Shown: one piece after another, positions 56,459 through 64,000 of the stretch
Numbering within the stretch: the first letter of the stretch is position 1
Layout: the number at the start of each line of letters is the position of its first letter
Assembly: GCA_025201805.1 (NCBI GenBank)
Contig: MU619258.1
Location: 5,631-69,630, forward strand
DNA: 64,000 bases
From: Parasitella parasitica
Taxonomy: Eukaryota; Mucoromycota; Mucoromycetes; Mucorales; Mucoraceae
Direction of reading: 5' to 3'
The notes under the pieces: model-generated
Told to the model about the DNA's origin: nothing
The model's input: the letters and a program-made list of their open reading frames with translations, nothing else
The model's database searches: none
Made by a program: the position numbers and the translations under genes

Positions 56459-57834
56459 ATGTCTCTGGAACTTGATAATTTAGACAAGAAAACTAATGAT
56501 TTCCAAGAAGGACCCATTACATTTGAAGCTTATAGCGGTAAATTGAATACACAGACCAAAAAGATGTTGCAGATATTAATTGTTACCATGTAGAGGCAGA
56601 TGTAGATTTTTCCGATGAAGGACTGGTGGACATTGACAGAAGCCACGCAGGCTCATCATTTCTCGCATATTTTAATGTGGTTTGCGTGGTAGCAGGCACT
56701 GGTACTCTTGGGCTTCCTTACGCTCTTCGTTTAGGTGGTTGGATTGGCATTTTCATCCTAGTTTTGGCATGGACCATGTCAGTTTATACCGGTATTCTGC
56801 TCATCAGATGCCTGTATGCGAATGGTAAGCGTCGCCTGTCTACCTACAAGGAAATAGCTACCACATGTTTTGGTATCATCGGCGGCTGGATCACTTTTTT
56901 CTTCAATGCTTGGATTCTTTTGGGCGCTCCTATTCTATATATCGTTCTTTCTGGCGCAAATTTGAATGAACTTTGCAAAGGCACTGCTGGCGAGATCGGC
57001 ACTTTGCCTTGGAGCATCATTTCTTGTGTTATTGTTGCTGTTCCTTTCATCCTTGTAAAGTCAATGAAGGAAGTAGCTTGGATGAGTGCGCTGGGCGCTG
57101 TTGCCACTCTCGTCGTTGTTATCATATGCTTGGTTGTCGAATGCATTGATAGGAAGACTTTAGGCGATGTACATCATGATGCAGTCATTTGGCCTCAGTT
57201 TCCTATTGCTTTGAGCACCATCTCCTTCTCATTTGGTGGCAACGTTGTTTATCCTCACGTCGAGGCATCGATGAAGAGGCCTAAAGATTGGCCAAAGGTG
57301 GTTGCTGCTGGCTTGAGCACCTGCGCTGTCTTGTATTTCCTTTCTGCTGTCCCGGGTTATCTAGTTTATGGCGACACTGTCAAATCTCCTGTCTATGAAT
57401 CCATCAGCGATGGTGTCCCCAAAATCATTGCCATTGTTGTCATGACTTTCCACGTGCTTACAGCCACTCCTATTTTGCTTACTTCGTTTGCTTTAGATGT
57501 GGAGGAAATGCTCAATGTTACAGTTGAACGTTTTGGTAGACTCAAGGAGTTTTTGATTCGTGCTTCTCTTCGAATTGTAACAGTCGTTTTTGTGGGTGTC
57601 ATTGGCGCTGTTATTCCTCACTTTGATGACTTGATGTCCTTGATCGGTTCGTTTGCAAACTGTGGTTTGATTTTTATCTTTCCCATCGTATTTTATTTCA
57701 GGCTTACGGGATTTAGAAACAAGCCAATTTATGAAATCGCTTGGTGCTGCCTCACTATTTTAATGGGTCTCGTTGGTCTCATTTTTGGTACCATTTCATC
57801 CATTGAAAATCTTATTGCTGATTTCAAGAGCTAA
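56459..57834 (+). CDS. AAAP-family amino acid transporter (AVT-like)
   Basis: Two exons (56459-56537, 56594-57834) encode 439 aa. A hydrophilic N-terminus of about 45 residues precedes some eleven membrane helices, starting SFLAYFNVVCVVAGTGTLG and including ALSTISFSFGGNVVYPHVE, which fit the AAAP fold (AVT1/SLC32/SLC36). Fungal AVTs move neutral amino acids across the vacuole membrane with protons; substrate and membrane are inferred from the family. The C-terminal helix ends in ENLIADFKS. The intron is 56 nt. Confidence 0.9.
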
Positions 57835-58581
57835 TCAAGTCATACCTTATTCAATCTGTAAATAACATTGTACGCTGTACATAGAATATCACTTCATCAT
57901 TTTCTTGATATATAAAAACACATGCAATACACCAAAATTCACTTTGATTTATTTGCAGTTGGATGCTTCTAATCGAGATGTGATACTTGCGCATACTTTT
58001 TATGTTTATACCAACGAAAAAAAAGCTAATAAACAAGTACACATTGTTATACAAAAACAAAAGTTGGCTATAGACCACGGCCTGTTTCGATATTGGTATA
58101 TCAATTATAAATTTGAAAGCTGCTTTTCTATTTTGTGCAACTTGTAAATCATTATCCCGATCAAGAAAAAGGGTTTAGACTTGTCTGCTGTTTTCCGAAG
58201 ATTTCGTGCCGTTTGAGCATGCATATGACACACTCAATAGTAAGCTTACAACCTTGGCATACAAGTGTATACATTTGAATATTTTCTGCCCATCTTGTAT
58301 GACATATAAGCAGTAAGGTCTAACGTATGTCTTGGTTTTGCTTGATATGCTTCTCTTATTTATGGTGGCTTCTCAATTTTAGTCGATAGTGTCACAAATT
58401 AAAGGGAACAATTAGTAGAAATTATTTTTGAATGTTGATATACAAAATTCTTCCGTAAGACATCGAAAAATGTACTCTATAATTGCTTGGTTAATTATCT
58501 ATAATAACTATAATACCCTGCATAATAGAACATTCGTCTATGTTTATTGAAATGGATACGGAATATCATGCTAACTTAGTG
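57835..58581. other. Convergent spacer, no gene seen
   Basis: An AT-rich 750-base stretch between the stops of the permease and the pathogen-related-protein gene. The ORF at 57905-58147 has no recognisable features. No repeat was found. Confidence 0.5.
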
Positions 58582-59479
58582 TTAAGGGTTGAAAGGGCAC
58601 TTTCCAGAAGCAGCGGCTTGTTCAGAATTGGCAAAATCACCCTTTTTATTTTTTGACATTTGCCTCATCATGTCTTGAGGGTCGTAAAAGGTCTCGAGTT
58701 GTTCAATCTCAAACTTTTCGTTGACCTTGGCAACGGTGACGCCGTAGATCTTGACAACTTCGTTGGTAGCATGTGCCTCTAACTTTTGACCATTTCCCAC
58801 CTTAACGGATAAGTCTCCAGTCATAGTGCCCCAATGAGCCCATTTGAAGGCGACTACAGGGGGCCCACTGTAGACTTGAATAACTTCCCAGGAAAATGTT
58901 CGAAGAGCTCTTTTGAAAAGCTTGTGAGATTCACTGAAATCCATCTCGCTGGCTTTGTAGAGCTCTGTGTCACCGATAAGAGCATTGTATGTGCCCAGCT
59001 ATTGCTCTTCCATTAACACAACGTTCCTCACTTTAAAGTACAACAATATACCTTGAGCATCTCTTCGGCATTGTTCCATTCCTTTCCGTTCACTGAGAAG
59101 CGATACTTGGAAGCATCAATAGTACGAATTTGATCAGCACGGAGTTTATATGACATTTCCTTTTCCCAATTCTACAATTGTGCATGTGGAATCAGTGAAA
59201 TGTTGCACAAATTTGAGATGACCTGGGTATAAACAACTTACTTTGACAAGGTTTGAGACAAGCCATTCAAGGGATCCTTCGGCGTGAGTGCAAGACTTTT
59301 CTAAACATGGAAAAGCATGAGCATATCATCCATGCAGGCATATGTTACTGCCATATACCTAATTCATATGCTGCGTTGACTTTGTTGTAGTCAGGGATAC
59401 GATTATAGCGCCATTCATGGTCCTTGTCATTGAGGACAGCGTTAGGATTGGTCATGAAATCAGGGAGATCGCCAGCCAT
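58582..59479 (-). CDS. Pathogen-related-protein homologue (SnoaL/NTF2-like fold)
   Basis: Four exons (59479-59359, 59300-59242, 59171-59052, 58998-58582) give 238 aa. The sequence follows plant pathogen-related proteins along its length: HEWRYNRIPDYNKVN, EGSLEWLVSNLVKNWEKEM, ASKYRFSVNGKE, WEVIQVYSGPPVVAFKWAHW and IYGVTVAKVNEKFEIEQ. The second half has the cone-like NTF2/SnoaL pattern. No biochemical activity is established for the family, so I do not assign one. There is no signal peptide. It ends in GKCPFNP. The exons are in phase and the total is a multiple of three. Confidence 0.82.
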
Positions 59480-60272
59480 TGTGTCAAAGGAAAAATGTAG
59501 GAAAAAGAAACAAAGAATCTCATGCCTTTACAGATCTCAACTTTTTATAATCGATATTTTTACGATAACCGCTTATATTTACTTGCAGAATTCAGGTCAG
59601 CCCACCCCCCACTCCAATCTTCTGTTTTCAATGTACCACAATACAAATGTCTTATAAATACCATACAACAGAAGGATGCAGCATTAAAAGACATTAATAA
59701 TAAGGTAAATTGCCAAAAGTTTATAAAAACCAACTTCTGACAAGTTTGAATAAATCCTAGACAATATATTGGATGCTTTTAAATGTTTGTAGATAATTTT
59801 TGCAGAATATAAACGATTCTCGCTACTAATAACTTTGAGCTGCTTTTTTTGATTCCATTTGAGTAAAAATTATCAAAGAAACAAAGGTTTCATCTCTTGT
59901 GATGATAACTAGATTTTGATAGTCAACCGCTTGCTTCCTCGACATATGAGGAAATGTATAATTCAAACTACATAAAGCAAGCGGCGTATATAAAGAACAC
60001 TGTGAATGTATTTAGTATACAGGTTTCATACATTGACATTGTACATCTTCACAAAATGCAAGAGCAATAATGAATAAATGCCCTTTTTGTATCATAGATT
60101 TGGCATTTTATATTATTGATATTTATTTACAATACAATTTTTGTTTTATTTCCCTCATATGTAGGTGAGTGAGTAAGTGAGTTTGTTACGTTTGTATGAG
60201 TATAATGTACATCCAACAAGGATGAAAAAATAGCATCCAGTCATTCAATTTTCGGCTACCATAAGTATCAAT
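59480..60272. other. Spacer between two minus-strand genes
   Basis: About 790 bases, AT-rich, holding the upstream region of the pathogen-related gene and the 3-prime flank of the mL40 gene. A C-rich CCCACCCCCC patch is at 59602-59611. No gene or repeat is supported. Confidence 0.5.
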
Positions 60273-60716
60273 TTATATAGCTTTATCAGTAGCCTTGTAT
60301 GTGTAATCCCAACCCTGTGTAGATGGTGTTTCTGTGGGGATCTTTGCTTGCTTGGGATATGTAATGTGTCGGCTTTTGACAAGAGCACCCTTATATAATC
60401 TCTCGCTGGTCTTTTCTAATTCTGTCATGGCTGCATTCATGACTCTAAATTGACGTTCAAGAGAACGTTCTCTTTGCTCTCTGCTACGCATTTTGTGAAG
60501 TTTCCAAGCACGTTCGATAGTTTCATGTTGTTCTAATGCTTCGCCTTCTAATTGAATCGGCTGTTCTCTACGTGCAGGTTCAAATAATACACGTCGAATA
60601 ACTTCAAGACGAGTATCACCTCCAGGAGCAGCTGATCCAGAGGTTGACGATAATCTGCTTTGTAAAAGTGAATAGGTGGCCCTCCTAGCGTTGTTCGAGC
60701 TGCGTACAATATTCAT
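60273..60716 (-). CDS. mrpl40: Mitochondrial large ribosomal subunit protein mL40
   Basis: A single exon of 147 aa starting MNIVRSSNNARRATYSLL, a typical presequence. The body is helical and charged with ERAWKLHKMRSREQRERSL and RQFRVMNAAMTELEKT, which resembles the mL40 (yeast MRPL28) family; assignment is from pattern memory. It would sit in the mitoribosome large subunit. The frame extends upstream to 60824 through an A14 run (60733-60746), but the presequence marks 60716 as the start, with a T-tract 16 bases before it on the coding strand. Confidence 0.75.
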   Translation of the reverse strand: MNIVRSSNNARRATYSLLQSRLSSTSGSAAPGGDTRLEVIRRVLFEPARREQPIQLEGEALEQHETIERAWKLHKMRSREQRERSLERQFRVMNAAMTELEKTSERLYKGALVKSRHITYPKQAKIPTETPSTQGWDYTYKATDKAI

Positions 60717-61032
60717 AATAAGTTTTTCAATGAAAAAAAAAAAAAAGGCAGGATACCCCAAGTCAAAAGGGTCAAAACCATTATCCCCTTGGATTGTAAG
60801 CCCTGGTCTCCGCTTAACTGACATAAGCCACTGTCATTATTTACTTTCTGTTCGATAGTGCATTCCATCATCTGTCAAATCAATGTGGTTGCCATGACAA
60901 AAAAAGTTATACTTGTGCATAAGTCATCATCTCCTTGCTATATTGCTTTATTATATTTAAAGGTATATTACACTAATCTAACAATAACATTCAAAAAAGC
61001 ATAAGGCTATATATATATATATATTATATATT
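60717..61032. promoter_or_regulatory. Short spacer with AT dinucleotide run
   Basis: It holds the promoter of the mL40 gene and the 3-prime flank of the next minus-strand gene. A (TA)n run spans about 61007-61022. No coding sequence is seen. Confidence 0.5.
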
Positions 61033-62008
61033 TCATCTTGTATCAGCATTTGTGGTGTTTTGACCTCCAGAGTTCGATTGAAATACTCCTACTGATGTAC
61101 TCTCTTCCGTATTATTTATGTAATCTGGAGGAGGTCGAGAAGGTTCAAGCTCATTATGCTCATATGCAGGCGGTAATGAATGTGGAGATGCCTGTATTCG
61201 AAGAGATATATAATTTGATCTGTTACCAGGAGCTTGTTGCATTTCAGGACCGATATCAAGGACGATATCCGTCATAGATGTATGATAAGCAGGCAGGATT
61301 TCCCCATCTTGAGCAAGTTCGTTTTCAGTATCAATTTGAATTATATCGATGATAAAATTTATATGATATCTTGATAATGGTGGTCTCAAATGCAATGAAT
61401 TAGCTGTGTCACCGTCTCTTAATCGTCTAAGGCCCCATTTTACTTGTCTGGTGACATCTAACGAATTTAATTCTTTCAGGCAACTTTGCAATGATTCATA
61501 ATACTATTCATTGAAACAAAAAAAACAAAAAAATTGCTGATTAAACTTCTAGATTTAAGATATGCAAAGATTTGTAATTTCACCTTTGTCAACCTCGAGT
61601 AGTATGTATTTCTTCTTCTGGTTGTTATAACGCCAATCATGATTGGCATGACTAAAATTATCAACGGATACCACATGGATATATTTGCTGCTCGAGCAAC
61701 GACAGAGAAAGCAGCAGCTATGACTACCAATAGGATAGCAGCAAGAAAAAGGTATGTATCAGTCCAAACATGCGGATATTCCTTATAGACATGTTCATCA
61801 ATTGTTTTTAATCTAGTGAGAAACACATCCTCAGGCATCTAAAAATATCAGGCCGAATTAATATACAAACAAAGAGAAATAAAGCTGTGTATTTTTTTTT
61901 TTTTTTTTTTACATATTCTACTAGTTGAGCATATTGGCTATGATTGATATGATACAATTTTGATCTGTTCCAGCGTCGAATTAATAGCGGGAATGAGGCC
62001 AATGTCAT
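61033..62008 (-). CDS. Unknown protein with two membrane helices
   Basis: Three exons (62008-61913, 61838-61584, 61503-61033) encode 273 aa. The cytosolic start (MTLASFPLLIRRWNRSKLYH) is basic. Two adjacent helices follow (TYLFLAAILLVVIAAAFSVV and WYPLIILVMPIMIGVITT), then RRRNTYYSRLTK, a soluble helical part (YESLQSCLKELN, VKWGLRRL) and a Pro-rich tail with PPAYE and PPPDYI motifs that may recruit WW-domain ubiquitin ligases. A hairpin-like pair of helices with both ends in the cytosol is likely. I do not recognise the family; the PPxY motifs suggest an adaptor for Rsp5-type ligases. Length is a multiple of three. Confidence 0.78.
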
Positions 62009-62280
62009 TGTATACCGTCTTATCTTGAGAAATATATTTATCAAAGAAGAAAAGCGAGAGTGGGAGAGAAATATACACGCACAAGATACACAAAAGTGCA
62101 AAAACAAGTTACTTTATTAGTACAAGTGTGGGTATACATTGATTGTGTTAACAAAAAAACTCGGATATTTTATCACTATGTAAACACTATATAGTAACTG
62201 AATCTGCCTCCATGTTTGTTTACAGCTCCTTTCTCTCATTTAGCCCATTAATAAGCCCTTTCCTATCGTTTCAATTGATC
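62009..62280. promoter_or_regulatory. Divergent promoter with TATA box
   Basis: A CTATATAG element at 62188-62195 faces the plus-strand gene. Transcription from it would start near 62220, after the ATG at 62212 and before the one at 62281, which favours the latter as start. Confidence 0.45.
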
Positions 62281-62811
62281 ATGGCACTTCCTGAACTTGA
62301 CTATAACAATTCAAAAACAATTCGATTCTCGTTGGCTTCCTGTGTAACTGACGATAGTGTGGATTCGACCGCCTTGGCAACACCACTGGATCAATCTCCT
62401 CCTCCTCCTCCTTCAAACACGTTTTCAATCATCAACATTGTTAATGACGACCCTTTGCCAAATTTAAACAGCTATCCAGCAATTGCATCAACCTACATGT
62501 CCAGACGTCGTCGTGCTCAAACTTCCCCTAGACCAGTTCCAACATCTATTTTTCAACCGATGCCTCCTCAGCAGCCTACCATGGTCCATACGCCAACACG
62601 TCAGGCTGATAGCAATGACTCTGGATCAAAAATAAGCAAATTTTGGCCAAAAATTAAAAGAATTATCATGTCTAACAACAATAACACAGAAGAATTACTG
62701 GAATCTATGCATCTCGACATCACAAAATCAGAGTCTTCCAAAAAATCATCAATACAAACTAGCAGACGTTGGCTCAGTAGAAACAAATCAAGAGTTGGCC
62801 CACAACGATAA
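62281..62811 (+). CDS. Small disordered Ser/Pro-rich protein
   Basis: A 176-aa intronless frame starting MALPELDYNNSKTIRFSLA. It is polar, with a PPPPPS run, basic RRRRAQTSPRP, and a basic C-terminus (TSRRWLSRNKSRVG). In the middle, GSKISKFWPKIKRIIMS is an amphipathic basic helix. No domain is recognised. The frame is open to 62212 (23 extra residues, hydrophobic), but the TATA position makes 62281 more likely. AATAAT signals follow at 62868. It may be a regulatory or membrane-associating peptide; I assign no function. Confidence 0.7.
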   Translation: MALPELDYNNSKTIRFSLASCVTDDSVDSTALATPLDQSPPPPPSNTFSIINIVNDDPLPNLNSYPAIASTYMSRRRRAQTSPRPVPTSIFQPMPPQQPTMVHTPTRQADSNDSGSKISKFWPKIKRIIMSNNNNTEELLESMHLDITKSESSKKSSIQTSRRWLSRNKSRVGPQR

Positions 62812-64000
62812 ACATACCAAAGACGCGCACACCTACACACATGTAAAAATCATTTTAATTATATCTAATAAATAATACATGGTCATAAAACATTCTTCTT
62901 GTAATTTTCTTTTAGAGTTTTTATGATTATATAATAAAGGGTTTGTGGATCTTGAGGACGGGAACGCGTAAGAAACGACATTGTTACGGTATCTTACGAA
63001 CTTAATGTCCGCTTGAACATTTCCGATTATTGTTCACAATCTGAAGATCCATAACAAAGCAACTCTCCGAGTGAAATCAATAAAATCCTTACTTTTCCCA
63101 AATTGTGGTTAAAAACATTAATAATTTCATGCCATTTATATTAATGAAATGCTACAAAAGTATTTCTTCCAAATATTTATTACATTTTTATTAGTTTGGT
63201 TTGGTTTGCGTGGGTGTGTATTCATTAATTTTTTTCGATTTAAAAGCTTTGTTTTGTCGTAAAACACAACATTCACTTGAGTTTTCCAAGCCACTTGGTA
63301 GAGAAATTTTTGTGCGGATCATGCGACTGATGAGCATGCTTCCAAATGTGTGCGTTCGTGACATTATACTTGATTATAATTTCATTTTAATATATACGAA
63401 CTAGAAGTTGACATATTGTATGAATAGAAAGCTTTGATATTTGAAGTTGTAAAACAGCGATCAATGTAAAGGTGATATTCATCTAGTCTAGGAACTGTAA
63501 AACTATGAGATGAAAGCTGAAGAGGGTACACGCTTATTACTGCTTTCTGTATCTTGGTGCTTTGATCATGAAGCCAAATTCTTTAAAGAATATTTGTGCA
63601 AATACAAGTTGAATTAAAATCTGATCTCTTAATAACCTCAAAAGCCAATATTCGTCTTTCCACAATTTTCTTTAAAACGAGCAAAACCAAAGAATTGTCT
63701 GATCAGAAACTTGTAAATCATGCAATTGTCGACCAAGGATTCCAGAAGAAAAGACGTGCAAGATGGTATCATTAATAAATCTATTGCAGCGTACAGTGCT
63801 GGTCAGTGTGCAATGTTTATAATGACATGTGATTTTGGTACACACAAAAAAGAAACATTCCTTCTTGATACGTGTAAATCGGCTTGCAATTTACCTATAA
63901 ATGTGTTTGTATATATTTACTTGACCGGGTCATAGCTTGGTGTGATGATACAATTGAAACTAAATGGATTAAATGTTTGTTGTTGCATTTGTTTAAATGT
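62812..64000. other. Right end, no gene seen
   Basis: About 1.2 kb of AT-rich sequence. ORFs at 63201-63404 and 63720-63935 show no family signal. I found no repeat shared with the left end, no RNA gene and no LTR boundary. Confidence 0.5.

Noticed and set aside
1-64000. CRISPR array, bacterial operon or phage signals
   Set aside because: No direct-repeat array was seen, genes carry spliceosomal introns, and there is no prokaryotic gene layout.

Overview
The window looks like a nuclear scaffold of a Mucoromycota fungus, most likely Mucorales. It is AT-rich, its genes carry many 45-75 nt spliceosomal introns with GTATGT/GTAAGT-type donors and CTAAC-like branch points, and its gene set (Ras-associated adenylate cyclase, class V myosin, diaphanous-type formin, IML2, FCF1, MED22, AVT-type permease) is fungal. 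I built the gene models by hand by joining exons across GT-AG sites. For every complete multi-exon model the summed exon length is a multiple of three and family-conserved residues run through the junctions.

Left end (1-5.8 kb) is a transposon graveyard. It holds a Ty3-type gag relic with an in-frame stop, then a DNA-transposon-like ORF broken twice by solo LTRs with exact 5-bp target duplications (2043-2874 and 3145-3473). An inverted copy of the second LTR follows, then a hairpin, a tandem Cys-rich repeat whose third copy lies 43 kb away, and a possible Tc1/mariner trace. No working transposon is visible.

From 5.8 to 28.9 kb come a formin (-), a tiny GPI-type wall protein (-), a large single-pass Ser-rich membrane protein (+), a membrane-anchored subtilase (-), a class V myosin (-) divergent from a C-type cyclin (+), and IML2 (-). 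A 4.2-kb gene-poor stretch (28.9-33.05 kb) contains an inverted repeat pair and one doubtful exon.

From 33 to 42 kb lie adenylate cyclase (-) and a germinal-centre STE20-type kinase (+). They diverge across a region with a CTG repeat and a 300-N gap flanked by T and A homopolymers; the kinase N-terminus is lost in the gap.

From 42 to 64 kb come an orphan Cys protein (-), MED22 (+), a mitochondrial MDL1-type ABC half-transporter (-), a doubtful 77-aa gene (+), a kelch protein (-), nitronate monooxygenase (+), a PP2C phosphatase (+), FCF1 (-), an AAAP permease (+), a pathogen-related-protein homologue (-), mitoribosomal mL40 (-), an unknown two-helix membrane protein (-) and a small disordered protein (+). 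The last 1.2 kb is empty.

The genes do not form a cluster with one job. Several touch polarised growth and cAMP/Ras signalling (formin, myosin V, adenylate cyclase, STE20 kinase), which is probably incidental linkage. I see no convincing new multi-gene system. The most useful observations are the nested insertions, the repeated Cys-rich relic, the inverted repeat pair in the gene-poor region, unusual splice structures (an ATG-only exon, a GC-AG intron, a 43-nt intron) and recurrent T-tracts just upstream of start codons.
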